From Methylomonas sp. (GTDB lineage Bacteria > Pseudomonadota > Gammaproteobacteria > Methylococcales > Methylomonadaceae): a DNA stretch of 6,167 nt. The position numbers were made by a program, and so were the translations under genes. Position 1 is the stretch's first letter, and each line of letters starts with the position of its first letter. The stretch lies in NCBI GenBank assembly GCA_026990815.1, contig JALXCS010000164.1:1-6167 (forward strand), written 5' to 3'. The notes under the pieces are model-generated. The model did not search any database. It saw only the letters and a list, made by a program, of their open reading frames with translations, and had not been told where the DNA came from. Below are positions 1 to 6,167 of this stretch, in pieces.

Positions 1-635
1 ATACAATCTTCACTGACATGTCTGCACACCCTTCTCATGTTGTTTCGAGAAAGACTAACAAACTTGCTATTTTATTGAAAGAATTATTTACATCAATTTG
101 TAGCTATACCCCAGTTACTTTAGCCCACGAACAAAACGAAAACGAACTGGATCAACCCTATAATATTGATACCAAGCCATTTTTAGCTGCTGAACATGAA
201 GATGACAGAAAGCATACTTATGGCTGTGGCGGCAATTTTCGTTCTGGTTATATTCAATCTTCAATTGGTTCCAGTCAAACTTTATCGGCAAGTGCGCTTG
301 GCGGTGAACTGGGATGTGGTTATACCTTTGATGGCTTTATTAATGGTTATCTTGGTTTGTTTACCTCTATTGATAATGGCCTGAATCCAGGTAATGACAA
401 TGACATTCAGGGAGATTTTTTCAATCGAAAAAAAGATGGTTATATTTTACTTGGAGAAGCAGTATTAACAGTGAACTTTATGAAATTCCAAGCTCACTTA
501 GGAAGACAAAGATTTGATTCACCGCATATGAGTGGTGATGATTTACGCATGATTCCAAATTTGTTTGAGGCTTATTTTCTCGATTATCATAATTCAGATC
601 ATTTTCATTTTGGCGTTGGTTTTGTAAGGTATCGG

Positions 636-648
636 CTTTTTTTCGCCA
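636..648. repeat. Direct repeat copy 1 (CTTTTTTTCGCCA), at the porin junction
   Basis: Thirteen bases are identical to 1065-1077 at the end of czcA. This copy begins about nine bases after the point where the porin frame loses its family resemblance. On the minus strand both copies are read in the same frame as Gly-Glu-Lys-Lys. The T7 core is low complexity, so chance is possible. Confidence 0.5.
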
Positions 649-660
649 GCCATAATTATA

Positions 661-704
661 TTTGCCGTTGTGTGGGCTTGACTAAACAACCCTGCCTCGG
701 CAAA
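661..704. repeat. Imperfect inverted repeat (TTTGCCG ... CGGCAAA)
   Basis: Seven bases at 661-667 (TTTGCCG) are the exact reverse complement of 698-704 (CGGCAAA). Inside them GTTG/CAAC or GGG/CCC can pair further, with an asymmetric bulge. The element lies about 45 bases past the DUF3240 stop and within the non-porin tail of the convergent frame. It could form a weak hairpin that ends both convergent transcripts. There is no clean T-run directly after the stem on either strand (plus: ATTTAAT; minus: TATAATTAT), so a classical intrinsic terminator is not supported. Confidence 0.3.
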
Positions 705-747
705 TTTAATAGCAATCAGACCCATCGATTCAGCTATCGAAGATTTG

Positions 748-1053
748 TTATAGCCGGCCACTTTTAATTACAGGCATTACCCAATAATTAATTCCAGAAC
801 CGGAAAATTGATCTTTTAGTTTTTCAATCAATCCATGAAGATTTTGTTCAGGAATATACATTTGAAATCGAATTTTATCTTGTCTTCCTGCAACTTGCTC
901 AGAAATGGATAAGCTCATATTTTTGTGATCATGTGCACTCACTGGCGAACTGCTGAAACCATGTTCGGTTTCAAAAGTCAGCAAACAATCGACAATGGGT
1001 TCCTCTAAACTCGGCGGGACATTTAAAGTGACTAAATATTCCTGGTTATTCAT
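748..1053 (-). CDS. DUF3240 family protein, companion of the CzcA-type pump
   Basis: This 101-residue protein has no signal peptide or membrane segment, so it is probably cytosolic. It matches the DUF3240 family, small proteins commonly encoded just downstream of CzcA-type pumps. Visible hallmarks are the N-terminal strand YLVTLNVPPSLEEPIVDCLL (6-25), the HGFSSSPVSAHDH stretch (31-43), the conserved SISEQVAGRQDKIRFQMYIP (49-68), and the closing SGSGINYWVMPVIKSGRL (84-101). The alternating strand-helix layout suggests a small ferredoxin-like alpha/beta fold of the PII/CutA type, but this is inference. His31, His41, His43 and Cys23 are possible metal ligands. The ATG overlaps the czcA stop as ATGA, and AAGGAG sits 8 bases upstream, which fixes the start and suggests translational coupling. 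A role as metal-responsive modulator or accessory of the pump is plausible but unproven. It is the last gene of the operon. Confidence 0.9.
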   Translation of the reverse strand: MNNQEYLVTLNVPPSLEEPIVDCLLTFETEHGFSSSPVSAHDHKNMSLSISEQVAGRQDKIRFQMYIPEQNLHGLIEKLKDQFSGSGINYWVMPVIKSGRL

Positions 1054-4000
1054 TGTTCAAGCTCCTTTTTTTCGCCAAATAACTGATACAGTATTGGCAA
1101 CAAAATCAAGGTTAAAAAAGTCGATGAAACCAAGCCTCCAATAACAACGATTGCCAATGGTTTCTGAATTTCAGAACCTGGACCAGTTGCAAATAACATG
1201 GGAATTAAACCAAAAACGGTAATGCTGGCAGTCATCAAAACCGGCCTTAAGCGCCGTAATGAACCTTCGACAACTACTCTCGCCATATCCATTCCTGTTG
1301 CACGGAGTTGATTAAAATAACTTAACAAAACCACCCCATTTGGCACAGCAACACCCAACAGTGCGATAAAACCGACCGATGCCGGAACTGACAAATATTC
1401 GCCCGAGATCCACAAGGCAAACACGCCACCAATCATTGCCAATGGGATATTGGAAAACACCAAAACTGCTTGTCGTACTGAACCAAAAGTTGAGAACAGT
1501 AAGAGAAATATCAGCCCCAAGGCAACCGGGACCACTAAAGTCAATCGTGCCGCCGCCCGTTGTTGATTTTCAAACTGGCCACCCCACTCGACATAATAAC
1601 CTGCAGGTAACTTGATTTGTTGCAATACTTTGTTACGGGCTTCATCAACAAAACCGACCAAATCACGGCCTTCAACATTACTGCGAATAACAACAAAGCG
1701 TTGTCCACGTTCGCGTTTTACAGCAACAACGCCCTCAACACGCTCAAGCTTGGCTACTGCAGTTACAGGAATATTACCACCCTCAGGCAAGGTGATTTGT
1801 AAATTGGAAAAATTTGCCGGATCGGTCTCAGCTCTAAGCAATAAAGGCGTTCGCTTGTTTCCCTCTTGAACTATACCCAACTTCAAGCCTTCAATCTGGG
1901 TACGCAACATGGTTTCAATCGCATCGCCACTCACGCCAAAACGGCCTGCTGCCAGACGATCTATCGCTACTTGTAAAAATTGCATACCCTCATTCTGGCT
2001 GGCAAAGACATCGCTGGAACCCTCAATGGATTTTAATAATTGTGCGATTTGTTCAGACAAATCGTTCAGTACAGTTAAATCAGAACCAAATAATTTAACG
2101 GCAATATCCCCACGTGACCCCGTCAACATTTCAGAAACCCTCATTTCGATTGGCTGGGTAAAACCGAAAGCGATCCCCGGTATTTCCTCAACCGCCTTGC
2201 GAATCGAATCTATCAATTGTTCCTTGTTCTCCACTGTCCATTCCTGCTTGGGCTTTAGCACCATAAAAGTATCTGTTTCATTAAGACTCATCGGATCAAG
2301 GCCTAATTCATCCGAGCCCACCCGGGCAACAATTCGCTCAACTTCTGGTACGTTCCTCAAAATATTCTGTTGCACCTTAAGATCCAAAGCAATAGATTGA
2401 TCCAGAGTAATGGATGGCAGCTTTTCCAGTTGAACAATAATATCGCCCTCATCCAGAGAAGGCATAAAGGTACTTCCGATCCGGGTAAAAACCAGAACCG
2501 TTAAAACCAGCATAATACCCGCAGCTATAAAAATCTTCTTACTGTTGGCCAAACTCCAGATCAGAAGCGGTTTGTATAATTCCTGAAGTTTTCTTGGTAA
2601 CCAGGGCTCCTGCATTGATACTTTATTCAGAAGATAGGAAGAAATCACTGGAATTACTGTTAATGACAAGAGTAAGGAGCCACTCAGAGCAAAAATAATT
2701 GTCAGGGCAACAGGCGCAAACAATTTACCTTCCAGACCCTGCAAGGTCAATAGTGGCAAAAAAACAATAATAATAATTAAAAAACCTGAAATAACAGGGG
2801 TCGCCACTTCACGGGTTGCCCTGTAAATAATATGTAGCGAAGGCAAGCGTTTAGAACGCTCAAAATCCGCCTGATGAGTCGTAATATTCTCAACGACAAC
2901 AATAGATGCATCAACAAGCATACCGATTGCAATTGCCAGTCCACCCAAACTCATCAGATTGGCAGTCATATCCATCGCTTCCATGAGTATAAATGTGATC
3001 ATTGCCGCCAGAGGTAAAGTGAAAGCGACGGTTAAAGCAGCTCTTAAATTACCCAGGAATAACATAAGCAAGATTAAAACTAGTATAATTGCTGCATACA
3101 AGGCATTACTGACTGTACCGATTGCTTCATTAATCAGGTTACCGCGATTGTAGAAAACATTCACATGGACTCCTTCGGGAAAACCGGAACTGATTTCTTC
3201 CAGTTTTTTTTGTACAGCTTCTACCGTTTGTCTGGCATTCGCCCCCCTCAAGCTTAGCACCAAACCAGTTACTACTTCACCCTGGCCATTTTGACTAACC
3301 GCACCATAACGGGTTAATGAGCCTATTTTTATGTCAGCTACATCGCCAATCGTTACCGGAACACCTTGCTGATTCGACACAACAATATCCCGAACATCAT
3401 CAAGTTTTTTGATCCGCCCTTCAGCCCTTACTATTAAAGCTTCCTCACCTTCGCTCATGCGTCCCGCACCATCATTCCTGTTATTACTTTGCAGTGCCTG
3501 AATAACTTTATCAATACTGATATTCCGGGATGACATCCGGGCATTGTCTGGAATAACTTCAAAACTTCTGACCAAGCCACCAAGGACGTTGACATCGGCA
3601 ACTCCTGACACGCTTCTCAAAGCCGGACGAATCACCCAGTCCATAAGAGTACGCCGTTCCATCAAACTCAAATCACCTCCTTCAATAGAAAACATAAACA
3701 TTTCCCCTAAAGGGGTTGTCATGGGAGCGATTCCTCCTTCAGTCCCTTCTGGCAACTCCCCCCAAATGGTATTCAAACGTTCAGCAATTTGTTGACGAGC
3801 CCAATAGATATCAGTACCTTCGGCAAAATCAATGGTAATATCCGTTAATGCATACTTGGCTATTGAGCGCAGCATGGTTTGTTTGGGGATACCTAATAAC
3901 TCAATTTCAATAGGCGCAGTTATACGGGTTTCAACCTCTTCCGGTGTCATTCCCGGCGCTTTCACAATTACTTTTACCTGGGTTGGAGAAACCTCAGGAA

Positions 4001-4115
4001 AGGCATCAATGGGAATATTGGTAAATGCATAATAGCCACCACCAGAAAGAAGCAAAACCAGCAGCAACATTAATATCCTTTGGGATAAAGAAAAACGAAT
4101 CAATTCAGATATCAT
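1050..4115 (-). CDS. czcA: Heavy-metal efflux RND pump, CzcA/CusA family
   Basis: This 1021-residue inner-membrane pump is full length for heavy-metal RND transporters. It is a proton-driven trimer that passes metal ions through CzcB to CzcC. TM1 is at about 12-32, then a large periplasmic porter domain to about 335, TM2-TM6 at about 336-490, TM7 at about 526-545, a second periplasmic domain (about 546-855), and TM8-TM12 to about 1010. Family motifs include FTNIPIDAFPEVSPTQV (31-47), RPALRSVSGVADVNVLGG (163-180), FMPSLDEGD (550-558), GVAVPNGVVLLSYFNQLR (921-938) and GSLRRLRPVLMTA (951-963). The TM4 proton-relay segment reads GGLAIAIGMLVDASIVVVEN (391-410). Asp402 and Glu409 match the second Asp and the Glu of the classical DFG-x3-DGA-x3-VEN signature, but the first Asp is Ala396. 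This resembles CusA/HelA-type pumps more than Zn/Co/Cd CzcA. The protein has no cysteine. The ATG is 2 bases after the czcB stop, with GGGAG 7 bases upstream. Metal specificity cannot be read reliably. Confidence 0.97.
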   Translation of the reverse strand: MISELIRFSLSQRILMLLLVLLLSGGGYYAFTNIPIDAFPEVSPTQVKVIVKAPGMTPEEVETRITAPIEIELLGIPKQTMLRSIAKYALTDITIDFAEGTDIYWARQQIAERLNTIWGELPEGTEGGIAPMTTPLGEMFMFSIEGGDLSLMERRTLMDWVIRPALRSVSGVADVNVLGGLVRSFEVIPDNARMSSRNISIDKVIQALQSNNRNDGAGRMSEGEEALIVRAEGRIKKLDDVRDIVVSNQQGVPVTIGDVADIKIGSLTRYGAVSQNGQGEVVTGLVLSLRGANARQTVEAVQKKLEEISSGFPEGVHVNVFYNRGNLINEAIGTVSNALYAAIILVLILLMLFLGNLRAALTVAFTLPLAAMITFILMEAMDMTANLMSLGGLAIAIGMLVDASIVVVENITTHQADFERSKRLPSLHIIYRATREVATPVISGFLIIIIVFLPLLTLQGLEGKLFAPVALTIIFALSGSLLLSLTVIPVISSYLLNKVSMQEPWLPRKLQELYKPLLIWSLANSKKIFIAAGIMLVLTVLVFTRIGSTFMPSLDEGDIIVQLEKLPSITLDQSIALDLKVQQNILRNVPEVERIVARVGSDELGLDPMSLNETDTFMVLKPKQEWTVENKEQLIDSIRKAVEEIPGIAFGFTQPIEMRVSEMLTGSRGDIAVKLFGSDLTVLNDLSEQIAQLLKSIEGSSDVFASQNEGMQFLQVAIDRLAAGRFGVSGDAIETMLRTQIEGLKLGIVQEGNKRTPLLLRAETDPANFSNLQITLPEGGNIPVTAVAKLERVEGVVAVKRERGQRFVVIRSNVEGRDLVGFVDEARNKVLQQIKLPAGYYVEWGGQFENQQRAAARLTLVVPVALGLIFLLLFSTFGSVRQAVLVFSNIPLAMIGGVFALWISGEYLSVPASVGFIALLGVAVPNGVVLLSYFNQLRATGMDMARVVVEGSLRRLRPVLMTASITVFGLIPMLFATGPGSEIQKPLAIVVIGGLVSSTFLTLILLPILYQLFGEKKELEQ
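1062..1067 (-). promoter_or_regulatory. Ribosome binding site of the DUF3240 gene
   Basis: AAGGAG lies on the minus strand, 8 bases before the ATG at 1053. It falls inside the last codons of czcA and follows directly on a run of seven A residues (minus strand). Together with the ATGA stop/start overlap it supports coupled translation. Confidence 0.8.
1065..1077. repeat. Direct repeat copy 2 (CTTTTTTTCGCCA), within the 3' end of czcA
   Basis: This is the second copy of the 13-base sequence at 636-648. Here it encodes the Gly-Glu-Lys-Lys near the C-terminus of CzcA and partly overlaps the ribosome binding site of the DUF3240 gene. Confidence 0.5.
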
Positions 4116-4117
4116 TG

Positions 4118-5227
4118 TTATTCTCCCTGAGCCTCTTCATCTGCCCCTAATCCCAGCCAGATGGCCTTCAAGGCCACGCTTCCTTGAACTGCGACCTGTT
4201 CCTGCCCGGATAAATCTCCAACAACCATAACGTACCCGCCATCCTTACCAAGGATATTGATTTCCTTAACCAAAAAACCTTCTTTGCTACGAATGAAAAC
4301 ATGATTTTTTCCTTCTCTTTGGGCTATTCCCGTGTTCGAAATTTTATAGGCCGGCATTTCACTATGCTGAATTATTTGGACGGTAAGCCTTTGGCCTATA
4401 CGAATATTGGAATCTGGATTTTCAATAACGGCACGAACTAGAACTGTCTGATTTTCTAAATTAACATTTTTTCCTAACATGCTTACTAAGGCGGTAACCG
4501 CTGTATCTTTAACTAGTAATTTGTCGCCAATTTTAAGCTTGGTGATTTTCTCCTGGGGAACATCAACTTCTAACCATAGAGTACTCAGGTCAGCAATACG
4601 ATACAGCGGAGCCAGTATGTCAACTCTCTCGCCAGAAACCACGAAACGATCAAGAACAACCCCCGAAATAGGTGTGCGAACCTTTAATTGACCGGATAGT
4701 TGTCGGGTATGTAACAGGATTTTAATCGCTTTTTGTGACATTCCAGAAATTTCCAATAACTGCCTGATTTCATTTGCTTCGGAAACCAGCCCCAGATATC
4801 GAGTCTTAGTTTCCAACCAACGCCGTTCTGAAATAATCCCTTCTGTAAACAATTTTTTATCCCGTTGGTAACCTGCGTATGCTAAACGACGATGACTGAC
4901 AGTTTTCAGAAAACGCCGCTGTAGGGAAAGAAATTCTGGACTATTCAGAACAGCAACAACCTGATCCTTATCCACATAATCACCAATAGTCACATCAAGA
5001 TAACCCACCAACCCGGATTGAGATGCACTAATAATATATTCTTCAGATGGCGGCACAGTCACTGTGGCTGGGGCATAAAACAAGGGAATCTGATCGACTG
5101 CTTCGAACCTGCCCAATTTGACTCCAAGTTTGTTTAGCTGCTGTTGGGATAGTTTGATAGCTTCTTCTGCATGACAAAAAGAAATCAGCAGCAAAAAAAT
5201 TGTTATTAACTTTATTATTATTTTCAT
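4118..5227 (-). CDS. czcB: Periplasmic adaptor (membrane fusion protein) of the metal efflux pump, CzcB family
   Basis: This 369-residue RND adaptor links the CzcA pump to the CzcC channel. Residues 1-20 form a signal peptide (KIIIKL, then a hydrophobic core ending SFCHA before EEA). The Cys is not preceded by Gly or Ala, so a lipoprotein signal is unlikely. The order of parts follows the family: a first lipoyl-like half with IISASQSGLVGYLDVTIGDYVDKDQVVAVL (65-94), shown here as positions only beyond SASQSGLVGYLDV; a short coiled hairpin at about 97-175 rich in Arg, Lys and Leu; a second lipoyl half with LKVRTPISGVVLDRFVVSGE (181-200); a beta-barrel starting around LSTLWLEVDVP (214-224) with the typical RIGQRLTVQI (276-285); and a membrane-proximal domain to the end. 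The mature protein lacks cysteine, has few His or Met, and shows no His-rich N-terminal domain like that of the longer Cupriavidus CzcB, so metal chaperoning is not evident. ATGA overlaps the czcC stop, with GGAG 7 bases before the start. Confidence 0.95.
   Translation of the reverse strand: MKIIIKLITIFLLLISFCHAEEAIKLSQQQLNKLGVKLGRFEAVDQIPLFYAPATVTVPPSEEYIISASQSGLVGYLDVTIGDYVDKDQVVAVLNSPEFLSLQRRFLKTVSHRRLAYAGYQRDKKLFTEGIISERRWLETKTRYLGLVSEANEIRQLLEISGMSQKAIKILLHTRQLSGQLKVRTPISGVVLDRFVVSGERVDILAPLYRIADLSTLWLEVDVPQEKITKLKIGDKLLVKDTAVTALVSMLGKNVNLENQTVLVRAVIENPDSNIRIGQRLTVQIIQHSEMPAYKISNTGIAQREGKNHVFIRSKEGFLVKEINILGKDGGYVMVVGDLSGQEQVAVQGSVALKAIWLGLGADEEAQGE
4123..4127 (-). promoter_or_regulatory. 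Ribosome binding site of czcA
   Basis: GGGAG on the minus strand lies 7 bases before the czcA ATG and inside the final codons of czcB. It confirms the chosen start and the near-contact of the two genes. Confidence 0.8.
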
Positions 5228-6167
5228 GGCAATACTCCGGCTGCCTGGTTAAATTGTGCTATATCGCGTTCGACAAAAATAATTTTTTCTTCTGCTTGTT
5301 GAATAGCTGCCTGGGTGCGTGCCTGAATTTTTAGAAAATCCAGTAAATTTATTTCCCCCTCATCAAAACTTAGCCGGGCCATTTTTAAATGTTCCTTGGC
5401 AATGGCTTTTAATTCATCAGCAAACTTCAGTTCTGCAAGAACAACTTCAAGAATATGATTCGCTTCATGAAATGCCCGCTCCAAATTCCGAAACAACTGA
5501 TCCCTTTGACTGATAGCTTTGCTTAACTCCAGATTTACTGCTGCAATTTGCGGGGCTAAATGGGAACTGCCGCCAAATGGGACTGACAAACTGAAGGTCA
5601 TACTTTCAATGTCTTGCTCAAAACGTGATCCACGCTCCGATTTTCCTCCCAGGGCAAACGTACTCTGACCTGAGCCTTGTGCCTTAACCCAGTCAAGTTT
5701 GGCTCTTTTCCTTTCAATCATGGCATTCGCGGCAGCAAGTGCGGGATGGCTGCCAAAATCAGTCAGCGATGTTTGCTGCTCACGAAAATTCTCAGGAATT
5801 CGAGTGATTTGAGTCAAAGTGGAAAAACGTTTTCTGGCATGCATCAATTCAGCCTCAGCAGCCAATAAAGCTGATCGTTTTTGTAATAATTCAGTTTTAG
5901 CCAACAATGCATCTGCCCGAGCCAAATCACCTAAATCAACTCTTCGTTGAATGGTTGCCAATAATTTCTCGGAAATTTCGTAAACTTTAACAGCCAGTTG
6001 ATAACGCTGATTCTCCAGAGCCAAATCCCATAAAGCTGCTCTTATTAAACCTGCCACTTGCCATTTCAATACGGTCTCCTTCAATGAATTGGACTTCACT
6101 GCCTGTCGGGCCAGGTTTTGTCCAGCTTGTCTTTGGCCCCAATTCCATATTGGCGCTTGTATTGAAC
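5224..6167 (-). CDS. czcC: Outer-membrane channel of the metal efflux pump, CzcC/TolC family (5' end outside window)
   Basis: This is a partial outer membrane efflux protein that forms the trimeric exit duct of the CzcCBA system. 313 residues are visible out of an expected 400 or so, so the signal peptide and most of the first repeat are missing. The frame stays open to the right edge, beginning SIQAPIWNWGQRQAGQNLAR, which is the usual strand-then-helix entry of the first barrel half. The GTG at 6099 is therefore an internal Val codon, not the start. Long helices rich in Ala, Leu, Glu and Lys follow (visible residues 24-115). The second repeat then begins at HPAL (140-143) with the strand FSLSVPFGGSSHLAPQIAA (about 191-209). 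It continues through the coiled helices to FDEGEINLLDFLKIQ (267-281), a hallmark of the family, and ends NQAAGVLP. The stop overlaps the czcB start by 4 bases. The operon promoter lies further upstream, outside the window. Confidence 0.93.
   Translation of the reverse strand, partial: SIQAPIWNWGQRQAGQNLARQAVKSNSLKETVLKWQVAGLIRAALWDLALENQRYQLAVKVYEISEKLLATIQRRVDLGDLARADALLAKTELLQKRSALLAAEAELMHARKRFSTLTQITRIPENFREQQTSLTDFGSHPALAAANAMIERKRAKLDWVKAQGSGQSTFALGGKSERGSRFEQDIESMTFSLSVPFGGSSHLAPQIAAVNLELSKAISQRDQLFRNLERAFHEANHILEVVLAELKFADELKAIAKEHLKMARLSFDEGEINLLDFLKIQARTQAAIQQAEEKIIFVERDIAQFNQAAGVLP
5235..5240 (-). promoter_or_regulatory. Ribosome binding site of czcB
   Basis: CCGGAG on the minus strand ends 7 bases before the czcB ATG and lies inside the final codons of czcC. 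It supports the start that gives a proper signal peptide. Confidence 0.75.

Larger units (their letters stand above)
594..761 (-). other. Doubtful 55-codon ORF or gene remnant downstream of the DUF3240 gene
   Basis: Starting from GTG at 761 and ending at TGA (594-596), this frame encodes 55 residues containing VAGYNKSSIAESMGLIAIKF, then a segment ending AGEKKPIPYKTNAKMKMI. It begins inside the last codons of the DUF3240 gene and lies antisense to the part of the plus-strand porin frame that no longer matches porins. The peptide has a balanced, protein-like composition with a possible amphipathic helix around residues 8-28. The antisense plus-strand reading, by contrast, is Cys/Phe/Arg-rich and looks non-coding. 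No ribosome binding site is visible before the GTG or before the internal ATG at residue 13. The last dozen or so residues run into sequence that is good porin coding on the other strand. I do not recognise the family. It may be the remnant of a gene brought in at the junction, or chance. Confidence 0.2.
18..767 (+). pseudogene. Truncated OprD-like outer-membrane porin with an unrelated C-terminal tail
   Basis: The frame is open for 249 codons, but only about residues 65-203 look like a porin. They show the N-terminal half of an OprD-type beta-barrel: a first-strand GNFRSGYIQ at 72-80, LGGELGCGYTFDGF at 94-107, a GDFFN turn at 132-136, LLGEAVL at 144-150, and the family's most recognisable block, LGRQRFDSP followed by DDLRMIPNLFEAY (161-186). 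Complete members of such families are around 400-450 residues, so about half the barrel is missing. After GVGFVR (199-204, near base 627) come 45 residues containing three cysteines (SHNYICRCVGLTKQPC) that do not resemble a barrel. Neither other forward frame resumes porin sequence, which argues for a rearrangement rather than a simple frameshift. The frame is open to the left edge and ATG at 18 has no convincing ribosome binding site, so the true start may lie outside the window. Residues 15-36 could be a weak signal peptide ending TLA. A folded, working porin is unlikely. The stop overlaps the convergent DUF3240 gene by 20 bases. Confidence 0.68.

Noticed and set aside
196..384. Plus-strand 62-residue frame that looks like a two-helix membrane protein
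   Set aside because: It lies entirely inside the porin coding region in another frame and has no ribosome binding site. The hydrophobic look comes from the T-rich codon pattern of the beta-barrel gene read out of frame.
634..647. GGC-T7-CGCC at 634-647 as an intrinsic terminator
   Set aside because: The short GGC/GCC arms enclose the T-run rather than precede it, so it does not have terminator structure on either strand.
2759..2783. A/T-rich ATA/ATT repeats resembling a microsatellite
   Set aside because: They encode the Ile-rich TM5 of CzcA (residues 447-450 and neighbours) and are explained by Ile codons.
1379..4032. Several plus-strand frames of 60-160 codons opposite czcA
   Set aside because: They are antisense shadows of a clearly coding 1021-residue pump gene. 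Their products are Ser/Thr/Arg-rich, with no recognisable domain and no start signals.
5161..5175. Possible lipoprotein signal in CzcB (Cys18)
   Set aside because: The residues before Cys are Ser-Phe rather than the small residue needed by lipoprotein signal peptidase. HA at 19-20 gives a normal signal peptidase I site.
4479..5868. Plus-strand frames opposite czcB and czcC
   Set aside because: They are antisense to well-supported efflux genes and have no ribosome binding sites or family resemblance.
6097..6099. GTG at 6099 as the start of czcC
   Set aside because: The frame is open to the right edge with typical efflux-protein sequence upstream, so this codon is an internal Val and the gene is cut by the window.

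Overview
The window is a four-gene heavy-metal efflux operon on the minus strand, running from the right edge to about position 748. It converges tail to tail with the remains of a porin gene on the plus strand. Read in transcription order (right to left), the operon holds the outer-membrane channel CzcC (5' end beyond the window), the periplasmic adaptor CzcB, the inner-membrane RND pump CzcA, and a 101-residue DUF3240 protein. The inner membrane, periplasm and outer membrane parts imply a Gram-negative bacterium. The family mix, the moderately low GC (an impression of low-to-mid 40s percent, not computed) and the Lys/Ile-rich proteins suggest a proteobacterium, probably gamma or beta. I cannot name a genus.

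Layout: 18-767 (+) is the N-terminal half of an OprD-like porin that stops matching its family near 627 and continues into an unrelated tail. 594-761 (-) is a doubtful 55-codon ORF antisense to that tail. 748-1053 (-) is the DUF3240 gene, 1050-4115 (-) is czcA, 4118-5227 (-) is czcB, and 5224-6167 (-) is the 3' part of czcC. The operon is tightly packed: czcC/czcB and czcA/DUF3240 overlap by 4 bases (ATGA), and czcB/czcA are 2 bases apart. Each internal gene has a purine-rich ribosome binding site inside the end of the gene before it, so translation is probably coupled. The operon promoter must lie beyond position 6167.

Function: CzcA uses the proton gradient to capture metal ions from the periplasm or cytoplasm, CzcB bridges to the outer membrane, and CzcC is the exit duct. 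The pump's TM4 signature differs from the classical Zn/Co/Cd CzcA signature: Ala stands where the first Asp should be, as in CusA/HelA-type pumps. The metal is therefore uncertain. The DUF3240 protein is a small cytosolic-looking accessory protein, known as a companion of such pumps but of unproven function.

Most of the window is an ordinary metal-efflux operon. The unusual part is 594-767, a rearrangement junction with a broken porin, an unexplained antisense ORF, an inverted repeat, and a 13-base direct repeat shared with the end of czcA. I see no evidence of a wholly new system.
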